In this document: positions 7,993 to 16,079 of the stretch, in pieces
Position numbering within the stretch: the stretch's first letter is position 1
Layout of the letters: each line of letters opens with the position of its first letter
Assembly: GCF_900104135.1 (NCBI RefSeq)
Contig: NZ_FNIV01000001.1
Coordinates: 434,001-498,000 of the forward strand
Direction: 5' to 3'
DNA: 64,000 nt
Source of the DNA: Halomonas shengliensis
GTDB lineage: Bacteria; Pseudomonadota; Gammaproteobacteria; Pseudomonadales; Halomonadaceae
Notes under the pieces: model-generated
What the model was told of the DNA's origin: nothing
What the model saw: only the letters and a program-made list of their open reading frames with translations
Database searches by the model: none
Program-made: the position numbers and the translations under genes

Positions 7993-8940
7993 ATGCTGGT
8001 CAACGGCATCTGGCAAGAGAACTGGCAACCGGTCCAGGCGAAGGACGACGAGGGGCGCTTCATTCGCCAGACCTCGACCTTCAGGAACTGGATCACCCCC
8101 GACGGTGCCCCCGGCCCCACCGGCATCGGCGGCTTCAAGGCCAAGCCGGGTCGCTATCACCTCTACGTGGCCTACATCTGCCCCTGGGCCTCGCGCACCC
8201 TGATGGCGCGCCGGCTCAAGGGGCTGGAGGCGCTGATCGGCGTGACCGTGGTCAACCCGCGGCTTACCGATCAGGGCTGGCGCTTCGGCGGCTTACCCGG
8301 CGCCGACGAGGATAGCCTCAACGGCGCGCGTTACATGCATGAGCTCTACACTCGCGCCGACCCAAAGGTCTCCGGCCGTGCCACCGTGCCGGTGCTGTGG
8401 GACAAGAAGACCGGCACCATCGTCAACAACGAATCCGCCGACATCCTGCGCATGCTCAACACCGCCTTCTCGCACCTGGTCGACCAGGGGCCGGACCTCT
8501 ACCCGGGTCACCTGGCCGCGGAGATCGATGTTCTCAACCGCGAGATCTACGGCGACCTCAACAACGGTGTCTACCAGGCCGGCTTCGCCTCCAGCCAGCA
8601 GGCCTTTGATGAGGCCTACGGCAAGGTCTTCGCCAGGCTCGATGCCCTCGAGGCGCGGCTTGGCGACGGGCGCCGCTACCTGTTCGGCGATGACCTGACC
8701 GAGAGCGACATCCGCCTCTTCGTGACCCTGGTGCGCTTCGATGCCGCCTACCACGGGCTCTTCAAGTGCAACCGCAACACCCTGGCCGCGATGCCGGCGC
8801 TGCACGCCTACATGCATCGCCTCCTGGCACTGGAAGGCATCGCCGAGACGGTCAACCTCGATCACATCAAGGCGGGCTACTACTCGATCAAGGCGCTGAA
8901 CCCCACCGGCATCGTGCCCGCCGGCCCGGTGGCGATCTGA
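7993..8940 (+). CDS. yqjG: glutathionyl-hydroquinone reductase (YqjG/Ecm4 type)
   Basis: A 315-residue Xi-class glutathione transferase-like enzyme. It reduces glutathionyl-hydroquinones back to hydroquinones using GSH, in the cytosol. The catalytic Cys sits in YICPWASRTLMARRLKG around residue 63, the classic Xi-class CPW motif. NNESADILRMLN is the glutathione-site motif around residue 155, and the C-terminal helical domain has DLTESDIRLFVTLVRFD. AGGAGG precedes the ATG at 7993. An in-frame-independent ATG at 7974 is not used. Its position with DoxX, pirin and LysR genes indicates a quinone or aromatic stress response. Confidence 0.9.
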   Translation: MLVNGIWQENWQPVQAKDDEGRFIRQTSTFRNWITPDGAPGPTGIGGFKAKPGRYHLYVAYICPWASRTLMARRLKGLEALIGVTVVNPRLTDQGWRFGGLPGADEDSLNGARYMHELYTRADPKVSGRATVPVLWDKKTGTIVNNESADILRMLNTAFSHLVDQGPDLYPGHLAAEIDVLNREIYGDLNNGVYQAGFASSQQAFDEAYGKVFARLDALEARLGDGRRYLFGDDLTESDIRLFVTLVRFDAAYHGLFKCNRNTLAAMPALHAYMHRLLALEGIAETVNLDHIKAGYYSIKALNPTGIVPAGPVAI

Positions 8941-9016
8941 GCCCGGGGCGTCCCGGCGACGCCAGCGCCTGGGCGGGTTATGGTGAGACCATCACGCGAC
9001 AGGCGAGGAGGCTGCC

Positions 9017-9961
9017 ATGAGTAACCTGATCAAGGACGCCACGGCGTCGTCGTCCTTGGACTGCCCGGTGGTGGAAGGGCGGCGCCAGGTGCAACACGTG
9101 CCAGCTCGCACCGCCGAAGTGGGCGGCATCCCCCTGCACCGTGCGCTGCCCTCACGGCAGCGCCGCCTGGTGGGAGCCTGGTGCTTCCTGGACCATGCCG
9201 GGCCGGTGGTCTTCAAGGGCGACAGCCGCGGCATGCAGGTGGGCCCCCATCCGCATATCGGCCTGCAGACCTTCACCTGGATGATCGCCGGTGAGGTGCT
9301 GCACCGCGACAGCCTGGGCAGCGAGCAGGTGATCCGCCCGGGCCAGGTCAACCTGATGACCGCCGGTCGTGGTATCAGCCACACCGAGCAGTCGCTGCCC
9401 GACGACCCGCAGCTGCACGCGGCCCAGCTATGGATCGCCCTGCCGCATGCCCATCGTCACACCGCGCCGCGCTTCGACCACTACCCGGACCTGCCGGTCT
9501 GGCGGGAGGCGGGGGCTACCCTGACGTTGCTGGTGGGCGAGTTCGACGGCCGCGAGGCGCCCACGCTTACCTTCTCGCCCCTGGTGGGGGTGGACCTCGC
9601 CGCCGAGCACGACGCGACCCTGACCCTGCCGCTGAATCCCGCCTTCGAATACGCCCTGCTGCCCTTGGAGGGGGCGCCGAGCCTGGCGGGAGAGGCGCTC
9701 GCCGTGGACGAACTGGCCTATCTGGGCCGCGGGCGCGACGCCATCACACTGGCCCTGCCGGCGGGAGCGAGGGCGCTGCTGATCGGTGGCGAGCCGCTGG
9801 GCGAGGAGGTGCTCATCTGGTGGAACTTCGTCGGCCACGACAAGGCGGAGATCGCCGCGGCCCAGCGCGAGTGGGAGGCCGGCGGCGAGCGCTTCGGCCG
9901 GGTGGCCGGCTTCTCCTTCGAGGAGCGCCTGATGCCACCGCCGCTGCCCTGGAAGGTCTAG
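9017..9961 (+). CDS. pirin family protein
   Basis: A bicupin of 314 residues. Metal-binding residues are visible in the first cupin: GPHPHIGLQTFTWM (two His) and TAGRGISHTEQS (His with a downstream Glu). The second cupin near residues 190-290 is degenerate, as usual. Bacterial pirins such as YhaK and YhhW respond to redox state or have quercetinase activity, and YhaK shares a regulator region with YhaJ in E. coli. The start has a GAGGAGG site 7 nt upstream. The gene follows yqjG by 76 bp and probably belongs to the same stress regulon. Confidence 0.88.
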   Translation: MSNLIKDATASSSLDCPVVEGRRQVQHVPARTAEVGGIPLHRALPSRQRRLVGAWCFLDHAGPVVFKGDSRGMQVGPHPHIGLQTFTWMIAGEVLHRDSLGSEQVIRPGQVNLMTAGRGISHTEQSLPDDPQLHAAQLWIALPHAHRHTAPRFDHYPDLPVWREAGATLTLLVGEFDGREAPTLTFSPLVGVDLAAEHDATLTLPLNPAFEYALLPLEGAPSLAGEALAVDELAYLGRGRDAITLALPAGARALLIGGEPLGEEVLIWWNFVGHDKAEIAAAQREWEAGGERFGRVAGFSFEERLMPPPLPWKV

Positions 9962-10000
9962 GCCCGACGACTCCCGACCCGGCGAAGGAGGGCGAAGAGA

Positions 10001-10351
10001 TTGCTCTACTACGTGACCAAGGTGGCGGTTACCGCCCTGCTGGTGGTGCTGATCTCGGAGGTGGCCAAGCGCAGCACCTTCCTCGGGGCCGTGCTGGCCT
10101 CGGTGCCCCTGACCTCGGTGCTGGCGATGCTCTGGCTCTACCTTGATACCGGCGATGCGGCGAAGGTGAGTGCGCTGGCCGGCAGCGTCTTCTGGCTGGT
10201 GCTGCCGTCCCTGGCGCTGTTCGTCGCGCTGCCGCTGCTGCTGGCCAAGGGCGTCAACTTCTATGCCGGCCTCGTCGTCTCCATCGCCATCACCGCCCTC
10301 TGCTACTGGCTCATGGTGACGCTGCTGCGTCTCTATGGCATCGAGCTGTAG
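10001..10351 (+). CDS. DUF3147 family small membrane protein
   Basis: A 116-residue integral membrane protein with about four helices: VTKVAVTALLVVLISEVAK, VLASVPLTSVLAMLWLYL, VFWLVLPSLALFVALPLLL and VVSIAITALCYWLMVTLL. The pattern fits the DUF3147 group, which has no assigned function. The start is TTG at 10001, preceded by GGAGGG, and gives the natural N-terminus MLYYVTK. It sits 39 bp after pirin and may be co-transcribed with it. Confidence 0.7.
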   Translation: MLYYVTKVAVTALLVVLISEVAKRSTFLGAVLASVPLTSVLAMLWLYLDTGDAAKVSALAGSVFWLVLPSLALFVALPLLLAKGVNFYAGLVVSIAITALCYWLMVTLLRLYGIEL

Positions 10352-10460
10352 GCCACGGGCCGCAGGCCCGGCTCGTCGGTGATGGCGCGTCGGCGACGGT
10401 TGAAGCCGGCGCTCGCGCCCCCATCTGGATGGGGACGACATTCCACTTTGAGGAGACGTC

Positions 10461-11135
10461 ATGACCTCCACCGTAGTGATCACCGGCGCCAACCGCGGCG
10501 TCGGCCTGGCCCTGGCCCGCCATTACCATGATGCCGGCTGGGCGGTGATCGGCGTGTGCCGCAGCGGCGGCGACGAGGCCGCCGAGCTGCGTGACCTGGC
10601 CGAGACGCTGATCGAGGGGATCGACGTGACGCGCGCCGAGGACGTGGCGCGGCTCAAGCAGTCGCTGGCGGGGCGGCACCTGGATCTGCTGATCAATAAC
10701 GCCGGGCTGCTACAGGACGATGTGCTGGGCGAGATCGACGTTGATTCCCTGCGCGCCCAGATGGAGATCAACGCCTACGCGCCCCTGCGCGTGACCGAGG
10801 CCTTGCTCGACAACCTGGGGGAGGGCGCCAAGGTCGCCAATATCACCAGCCGCATGGGCTCCATCGCCGATAACGACTCCGGCGGGCGCTACGGCTATCG
10901 CGCCTCCAAGGCGGCACTCAATGCCTTCGGCAAGTCGCTGGCTGTGGACCTCAAGCCGCGCGGCATCGCCGTGGCCCAGCTCCATCCCGGTTACGTCAAG
11001 ACACGCATGGTCAACTTCGGCGGCCTGATCGACGCCGAGGAGGCGGCGGCCGGCATCGCCCGGCGCATCGAGGAGCTGACCCTGGCGACCAGCGGCGGCT
11101 TCTGGCACAGCAACGGCGAGGCGCTGCCCTGGTAG
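10461..11135 (+). CDS. short-chain dehydrogenase/reductase
   Basis: A classical SDR of 224 residues. The Rossmann motif TGANRGVG is at residues 8-15, NNAG at 79-82, the catalytic Ser near 130, and Tyr146 with Lys150 in YRASK. The sequence around the active site (LAVDLKPRGIAVAQLHPGYVKT) resembles the C-factor/sniffer-like SDRs, which reduce carbonyls or act in signalling. No substrate can be inferred. GAGGAG precedes the ATG. Confidence 0.88.
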   Translation: MTSTVVITGANRGVGLALARHYHDAGWAVIGVCRSGGDEAAELRDLAETLIEGIDVTRAEDVARLKQSLAGRHLDLLINNAGLLQDDVLGEIDVDSLRAQMEINAYAPLRVTEALLDNLGEGAKVANITSRMGSIADNDSGGRYGYRASKAALNAFGKSLAVDLKPRGIAVAQLHPGYVKTRMVNFGGLIDAEEAAAGIARRIEELTLATSGGFWHSNGEALPW

Positions 11136-11176
11136 CCGCCGGGGGCCGCGTGTGGGCCCTCGGTCACGCTCAGGCG

Positions 11177-12094
11177 TCATTCCGCCTCGTCATCCAGCTG
11201 ATAGCCCAGCGCGACTAGTCGCGCGGCCAGGGCGGCGATGTGCGCCGGGCCCACCTCGCAGCAGCCCCCGACGAGGGTCGTCCCCCGGGCGACCCATTCG
11301 CAGGCGTGCTCGGCATAGCGCTCGGGGTCCAGGTCCCGGCGGGCCTCCAGCCCCTCCACCGTGCCCCCGGGGGCGAGGTCCGCGGCCGAGGTGAAGCCGT
11401 TGGCGTAGCCGCCGTAGGGCACGTCGAGGCCGGCCAGTTGTGCCATGGCCGTGGTGACCGCCTCGGGCACCGAGCAGTTGACCAGCACCGAGCTGGCGCC
11501 GGCCGCCACCACGGCCCTGGCCGCCTCGGCCAGCGGCTCGCCGGAACGCAGCCGCGTGCCGTCGGCGTCATCCACCGAGAAGGCGACCCATACCGGTACC
11601 TGGCGCTCCACCGCCGCGCGGGTCGCGGCCAGCGCCTCGCGGGTGAGGGTCATGGTCTCGCAGATGAGCAGGTCGACCTCCTCGGCCTGGACCTCCACCA
11701 GCCGCCGGTAGTCGCGCAGGCAGATGGCGTCGTCCGGCACCAGCTCGTGGTGATAGCTCGCCACCAGCGGCGGCAGGCAGCCGGCGATGCGCACCGCCCG
11801 GCCGCTCTGCTCCCGGGCCTGGCGAGCGGCCTCGAGCGCGGCGGCCTGTAGTGGCGCGAACAGGGCAGGGTCGCCGTCGCGGGCCAGCCGCTGCGGTGTC
11901 GTACTGTAGTTGTTGGTGATGATCACCCGGGCACCGGCATCGATGAAGTCGCGGTGGGCGGCGACCACCAGCTGCGGCTCGTCCAGCATCACCTGGGCCG
12001 ACCACAGCGGCGTGGCGGGGCGCTGGCTGCGCCGCCTCAGCTCCTGGCCCATGCCGCCGTCCAGCAGCACGATACGTTGTGTCTCAGCGCTCAT
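11177..12094 (-). CDS. homocysteine S-methyltransferase family protein
   Basis: A 305-residue (beta/alpha)8 barrel enzyme. The three zinc-binding cysteines of the family are present: Cys207 in VNCSVPEA and the Cys278-Cys279 pair in VGGCCEVGP. The N-terminus has LLDGGMGQELRRR, and ITNNYSTTP is the conserved strand motif. Relatives (MmuM) transfer a methyl group from S-methylmethionine to homocysteine, giving methionine. The start chosen ends at 12094, where AGGAG lies about 8 nt upstream. The longer frame to 12217 reads through non-coding sequence. Confidence 0.87.
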   Translation of the reverse strand: MSAETQRIVLLDGGMGQELRRRSQRPATPLWSAQVMLDEPQLVVAAHRDFIDAGARVIITNNYSTTPQRLARDGDPALFAPLQAAALEAARQAREQSGRAVRIAGCLPPLVASYHHELVPDDAICLRDYRRLVEVQAEEVDLLICETMTLTREALAATRAAVERQVPVWVAFSVDDADGTRLRSGEPLAEAARAVVAAGASSVLVNCSVPEAVTTAMAQLAGLDVPYGGYANGFTSAADLAPGGTVEGLEARRDLDPERYAEHACEWVARGTTLVGGCCEVGPAHIAALAARLVALGYQLDDEAE

Positions 12095-12354
12095 GGCGTG
12101 GGCTCCTGGCTCATAGGGGATAAGGCCTGACAGGGTTTCGGAAGGATCACCATGACCGCACCTCGAGAGACCGAACTGGGTGGCGTTCAGGATGGCGAAG
12201 GCAGGGCGGCGCGACAACCATGGCGGGGGTGATGCCGCCTTGCGACCATCGCACGGCTGGCCCTCAGGCGGCTTTGGTGCCAGGCTGACGGGTAACGATT
12301 TGTTGCCAAACGTCAGCAGGCTCGTCAGCCGAGCCGATATGCAGGAATAAGTCC
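12095..12354. other. intergenic region upstream of NERD gene
   Basis: There is no convincing gene. A 7-bp inverted repeat (GCTGACG at 12284-12290 and CGTCAGC at 12311-12317) lies 37 bp before the NERD start and could be an operator or stem. This is the left transition from the high-GC chromosome to the island. Confidence 0.3.
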
Positions 12355-13368
12355 ATGATCCTTAAGGAAAAGGATGCCTATCCAAGCAGCGACGGCGATG
12401 ACCGTGACCAGCGCGCCTTCTACGGCCACAAGCAGGAGCAGGACGTCGCCTTCCAGCTGCGCCGCGAATTCGGCGAGCACAAGCAGATCCACGTCATCAA
12501 CGACCTGCGCCTCGAGCATCACGGCGAGCGGGCGCAGATCGATCATCTGATCCTCCACCCCTACGGCTTCATCATCATCGAGTCCAAGAGCATCGTTGGC
12601 GAGGTCACGGTCAACGCCGCCGGGGAGTGGTCGCGCAGCTACCAGGGCAACTGGATAGGGATCCCGTCCCCGATTCGCCAGGCTGAACTTCAGAAGATGG
12701 TATTGGGTCGTCTATTAGCTGCCAATGTCGAGAAAGTCATCAGCAAAATACTGGGCATTCAAGGAGGCGTCGGGGGACGTGACTGGCAGGTGCTGTGTGC
12801 CGTCTCCAGCACCGCGATCCTGCATCGCGACAAGATGCCCAAGAAGGTCGCCGATCGGGTGGTAAAGACCGAGTTCCTGGCGCAAAAGGTGAAGGACATA
12901 GTCGGAAATATCGCCATCGCCTTTATCAAGGCCAAGCCTGCGTTTTCGAAGCGGGAGTTGGCCAATATTGGTAGCTTCCTGCTCGAGCATAACGATCAGG
13001 TAAGCACCGCCTCGGCGAACAGCAATAGCGAAACCGCCACACCAGAGCCGGCCGCCACCGTTACCGAGCCCGTATCGCACTACTCGTCTACACCGGCGCC
13101 GGATACCGCCCCATTCCAGGCCGAGCCAGCCACGCAGGCCCAGAACCTGGTGACCTGCAAGCAGTGTGGCGAGTCACATCAGCTCACGGGCATGTACGGC
13201 CAATACGGCTACTACGTGAAGTGCGGTCGTTGCAGCACCAACACCTCGATGAAGCAGCCATGCCCCGCCTGCGGCTGGAAGAGCGTGCGGGTATCCAAGG
13301 ATGGCCCGGAATACACTGGTACTTGTCAGAAATGCGCGCAGCAGTTTCTGGTCTATCGGCAGGCATAG
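12355..13368 (+). CDS. NERD-domain nuclease-like protein with C-terminal zinc ribbons
   Basis: A protein of 337 residues. The N-terminal 130 residues form a NERD (nuclease-related) domain with a PD-(D/E)XK-like core: QIDHLILHPYGF starts at residue 61 and is followed by IIESKS, giving Asp63, Glu76 and Lys78 as candidate catalytic residues. A variable, Ala/Thr/Pro-rich linker spans about 215-255. The last 60 residues carry four CxxC pairs (CKQC, CGRC, CPAC, CQKC), arranged as two zinc ribbons. NERD proteins are often DNA-processing or defence-associated, but the function here is unknown. It directly precedes the integron cassettes and has lower GC than the chromosome around it. Confidence 0.75.
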   Translation: MILKEKDAYPSSDGDDRDQRAFYGHKQEQDVAFQLRREFGEHKQIHVINDLRLEHHGERAQIDHLILHPYGFIIIESKSIVGEVTVNAAGEWSRSYQGNWIGIPSPIRQAELQKMVLGRLLAANVEKVISKILGIQGGVGGRDWQVLCAVSSTAILHRDKMPKKVADRVVKTEFLAQKVKDIVGNIAIAFIKAKPAFSKRELANIGSFLLEHNDQVSTASANSNSETATPEPAATVTEPVSHYSSTPAPDTAPFQAEPATQAQNLVTCKQCGESHQLTGMYGQYGYYVKCGRCSTNTSMKQPCPACGWKSVRVSKDGPEYTGTCQKCAQQFLVYRQA

Positions 13369-13383
13369 AGGAGAGGGATGTCA

Positions 13384-13408
13384 TGACAGCTATCGACCCA
13401 AAGCGGAC
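13384..13408 (-). repeat. 25-bp motif, copy A (left of cassette array)
   Basis: Read on the minus strand, this resembles the segment at 16172-16196 on the plus strand, with 19 of 25 identical bases. The shared core is CCGCTT...GG.CGA.AGCTG. The two copies face each other and bracket the cassette array. Confidence 0.45.
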
Positions 13409-13544
13409 ATGCCGGCAAAGGCAGCAAGCACGTTCATTGGGGATATGCAGCATGCGATATGATTGGTGTTATACCGCCGAACTATACTTAATTATTAGGA
13501 ATTTCAATAGGATGGGAGGGGTATGAGCGTGCGGCATAACATTG

Positions 13545-13592
13545 TTGAACGCGCGTGCGCGTTCAAGTGGAATATCGAGCACGCCGTATAAT
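13545..13592 (+). promoter_or_regulatory. candidate cassette promoter with overlapping palindrome
   Basis: A perfect TATAAT lies at 13587-13592, placing a transcription start near the cassette boundary at 13599. The -35 region is poor but is covered by a perfect palindrome at 13545-13566: arms TTGAACGCGC and GCGCGTTCAA with a 2-bp centre. The position resembles the Pc promoter of integrons, although here it lies at the attI side rather than inside an integrase gene. Confidence 0.4.
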
Positions 13593-13598
13593 ACAACT

Positions 13599-13605
13599 GT
13601 TAGGC
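13599..13605 (+). other. cassette insertion boundary GTTAGGC (attI-like or preceding attC end)
   Basis: GTTAGGC fits the integron core site GTTRRRY. The first attC in the array begins with GCCTAAC, its exact reverse complement, showing that the first cassette starts at the TT at 13600. The sequence before it (ATACAACT) lacks the GGC that usually precedes the core site of an attC. It is therefore more like an attI end, but no integrase is seen nearby. Confidence 0.55.
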
Positions 13606-13622
13606 CTACTTAAGTATTCGCC

Positions 13623-14486
13623 ATGGATGATATACATAGCATGCTTTCTAAGATTCAAGCTGAGCGAGAAGCTAAAATCACTGAGCATAAAAAGCATCTT
13701 GAATCCGATGAATATCAGAACTCTCTAAAGCTTATAGAAGTGGTTACATTCGACTTCATCAAAGGCATGAAGTCATGTTCTTTTTATTGCAGCCATGGTG
13801 CTGAATTTCGTGATAATTCTCTTTCGCTCAGCCATATTGATGATTATTTCATGTCAGCCATCATGATCGTAGCAATGCTCAAAGAAGGAGGCTTAAATCC
13901 TGCGAAACGAGAAATACGCTACCTCATTGATTCGAGCATGCGCTACTTATATGTAGATCAGAAATTGTGGAGAGGGAAGCTAAGTGAAAAGCTCGTTTAT
14001 TTCGATAAGAAAATCGATAAATCGAATATAAAGTATATCCATGATATTGATCTTCACATGATCGGAAACCAAGACTTAAAGAAGTCATTTTGTTCTGAGT
14101 ACACTCAAAATTATTACAAAGCCTGTGAGTACGTCCATGCGTCTACCAAGCAAATTGAGGAGCGATTTTCACTGTATGAGCAGGGAATCACGATAGGATT
14201 AGAACGAGCTGAGCAGCTACAGGAAGTGGCAGAGTTATTGAGCGAAGTGTATTCAACTCTTTTAGTTTTTACGTTTCATGCATCAGGCGTGAGTACAATT
14301 GGCGACCTTATGTTAGACACTCTTTCCCCACAAGACGATTGGGTGTACAACGGCAACAAATATATTGCAGAAATTGATCGCCATTTCGACTACAAGCACG
14401 AGCGGAAAGATGTTCTTCAAGAGTTAGAAGCAACGCGCTCGGCAAGAGCCTGGCCTAACAAAGCATTGCAGCGGACAAGCCGCTGA
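13623..14486 (+). CDS. cassette 1 protein of unknown function
   Basis: A 287-residue, largely helical and charged protein with no recognised domain. It has no signal peptide or membrane helix. Notable segments are FDFIKGMKSCSFYCSHGAEF near residue 45, a helical middle (RYLIDSSMRYLYVDQKLW), and an acidic amphipathic stretch ERAEQLQEVAELLSEVY near 205. The start lies 23 bp after the cassette boundary. The stop codon at 14484-14486 lies inside the attC site, so the last residues (NKALQRTSR) are encoded by the recombination site itself, a common feature of cassettes. Low GC marks recent acquisition. Confidence 0.75.
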   Translation: MDDIHSMLSKIQAEREAKITEHKKHLESDEYQNSLKLIEVVTFDFIKGMKSCSFYCSHGAEFRDNSLSLSHIDDYFMSAIMIVAMLKEGGLNPAKREIRYLIDSSMRYLYVDQKLWRGKLSEKLVYFDKKIDKSNIKYIHDIDLHMIGNQDLKKSFCSEYTQNYYKACEYVHASTKQIEERFSLYEQGITIGLERAEQLQEVAELLSEVYSTLLVFTFHASGVSTIGDLMLDTLSPQDDWVYNGNKYIAEIDRHFDYKHERKDVLQELEATRSARAWPNKALQRTSR

Positions 14487-14500
14487 ATGCGGCGTTATAT
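14453..14500 (+). repeat. attC site 1
   Basis: A 48-bp site from GCCTAAC (R'') to GTTATAT (R'). The inner part folds as GCATT-G-CAGCGG against CCGCTGAATGC, with one unpaired G, like the extrahelical base that guides integrase strand choice. Recombination falls after G14494. Confidence 0.85.
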
Positions 14501-14511
14501 TTGAGGAAGTT

Positions 14512-15270
14512 ATGGATAGGAAGCCCTATAAAACACCGTTTAGGAAAAATAGTGTCACGAAATTTGTCTGTCCAACCTGCACGAAAGGCAACCTTAAAGT
14601 TAAAGAAAACTCTTTTCTTTACCAGGAAACCCGTTCATCTCGGCTAGCTCATAGCCATGATGCATGGGACCCTGATTGGATTGATTACGTATACTCCTGC
14701 CTATTCGAATGCACCAACTCGGCATGCAAGGAAGTAGTGTCTAGCACTGGAACGGGTTTTGTTGATCAAGATTTTTACTATGATGAAAATGGTAACCCGG
14801 ACGTAAATTATGATGACTACTTCAGGCCGGTTTACTTTGAGCCGCACCTTTGCTTCTTTTCGATTCCTAAAGCAACTCCGGACTCAGTAACTGATGAAGT
14901 AAATACCTCCTTTTCACTCATATTTTCTGACCCTGCGTCTTCCTCAAATCACGTCAGAATCGCTCTTGAACACTTGCTGACCTTCTTGAAAATTAAGCGA
15001 TTCAATACGAAAAATGGGAAAAGGCTATACTTAAATTTACACCAAAGAATCGACCTACTTCCTCAAAAATATGATCATGTCAAAGACCTTTTCTTTGCAG
15101 TAAAGTGGCTTGGCAATGCGGGTAGTCATAGCGGTCAAGAAGTGACCATTGACGATGTTTTCGATTCTTATGAACTATTGAGTGAAATATTGTCGGAAGT
15201 TTTTGAGAATAAGAGAGAAAGTGCCAAGAGTCTGGCCAAAAGAATAAACAAGAAAAAAGGACCTAAATAA
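14512..15270 (+). CDS. cassette 2 protein: zinc ribbon plus DUF4145-like domain
   Basis: The product has 252 residues. Near the N-terminus is a CPTC pair (about residue 22), with a second pair of Cys around 66-75 (FECTNSACKE), suggesting a zinc ribbon. The C-terminal half resembles DUF4145: a helix with RIALEHLLTFLKI, then a YLNLHQRIDLLP helix, a central FFAVKWLGNAGSHSG motif around 205, and a final helix pair DDVFDSYELLSEILSEVFE. DUF4145 is a helical domain often attached to restriction or other defence proteins; here it stands alone. GAGGA lies just before the ATG. The stop TAA overlaps the first base of attC2. Confidence 0.75.
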   Translation: MDRKPYKTPFRKNSVTKFVCPTCTKGNLKVKENSFLYQETRSSRLAHSHDAWDPDWIDYVYSCLFECTNSACKEVVSSTGTGFVDQDFYYDENGNPDVNYDDYFRPVYFEPHLCFFSIPKATPDSVTDEVNTSFSLIFSDPASSSNHVRIALEHLLTFLKIKRFNTKNGKRLYLNLHQRIDLLPQKYDHVKDLFFAVKWLGNAGSHSGQEVTIDDVFDSYELLSEILSEVFENKRESAKSLAKRINKKKGPK

Positions 15271-15352
15271 TATAACCAAGCAGGCACGGCGACGCCCATT
15301 TCATTGCGCCTTCGGCTCCATTACATGGGCGCGCATGCTGCAGGCGTTAGGT
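15270..15352 (+). repeat. attC site 2
   Basis: An 83-bp site from ATATAAC to GTTAGGT. ATATAAC is the exact complement of GTTATAT at the start of this cassette. GCAGGC near one end faces GCTGCAGGC near the other, and the centre has CGCCCAT opposite ATGGGCG. Confidence 0.85.
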
Positions 15353-15381
15353 GCTAAAGGAACACAGATGAGGAGATTATC

Positions 15382-16074
15382 GTGTCAATGTTAGTAGCAG
15401 ATTGCCCAAGGTGTGGAGCAAAGGAAATCACCTTTGATTTACAGAATCAGATTCTTGTTTATACCGAGTATGATTGGAAAAAATACCTTGAGGTTTTCTG
15501 TGTTTGCCGCGCATGCTTCAAGCCAACGATTTTTCTTGTATCACAAAAAGAATATGACTACTCAAAATTAATTAATGAAGGTCTTCCTAATCTCAAGGTT
15601 GCGGTTAATGAAATTGTCAGAGTAGAACGCTATATCGGAATCCAAGATAATACGACAGAAAAACCACCTGAATATCTACCCGAAGACATAAATAATATCT
15701 TTAAAGAAGGTGCTGCCTGCATGTCTATTGGTTGCTGCAACGCAGCAGCGACCATGTTTCGTTTGTGCTTAGATTTAGCCACCAAATCACTTTTGCCAGA
15801 AGAGGCTGAAGGACTCAATAATCGAGTTAAAAGAAACCTTGGGTTACGCCTACTCTGGCTATTCGATAATCAAATACTTCCAGAAGCACTAAGAGAATTG
15901 TCAACTTGTATAAAAGATGATGGCAATGATGGAGCGCATGAGGGAGTTCTTTCAAAGGACGATGCAGCAGATATTCTGGACTTTACATTTATCCTTTTGG
16001 AACGTCTCTATACTGAACCTAAAAGACTGGAAATAGCAGGTCAGAGAAGGGCCGCTAGAAGAGAAATTGGATAA
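15382..16074 (+). CDS. cassette 3 protein: zinc-binding N-terminus plus DUF4145 domain
   Basis: 230 residues. A CPRC pair lies near residue 9 and CVCRAC near 50, forming a probable zinc ribbon. The DUF4145 domain occupies about 105-215, with the family core SIGCCNAAATMFRLCLDLA, then GLRLLWLFDNQILPEALREL, GNDGAHEG and a closing helix DDAADILDFTFILLERLYT. It shares architecture with the cassette 2 protein but is not close in sequence. A GTG start at 15382 follows AGGAG by 7 nt; ATG at 15388 is an alternative. A role in defence is plausible from the domain but not shown. Confidence 0.8.
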   Translation: MSMLVADCPRCGAKEITFDLQNQILVYTEYDWKKYLEVFCVCRACFKPTIFLVSQKEYDYSKLINEGLPNLKVAVNEIVRVERYIGIQDNTTEKPPEYLPEDINNIFKEGAACMSIGCCNAAATMFRLCLDLATKSLLPEEAEGLNNRVKRNLGLRLLWLFDNQILPEALRELSTCIKDDGNDGAHEGVLSKDDAADILDFTFILLERLYTEPKRLEIAGQRRAARREIG

Positions 16075-16079
16075 ACCGC

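Noticed and set aside
11990-12217. SAM or other methionine riboswitch upstream of the homocysteine methyltransferase
   Set aside because: No kink-turn or conserved core could be traced; only short unspecific stems were found.
12355-13598. NERD gene as an extra integron cassette
   Set aside because: A candidate RYYYAAC-like box (GCATAAC near 13534) would need GTTATGC upstream of the NERD gene, and none was found. The end near 13598 lacks the usual attC arm.
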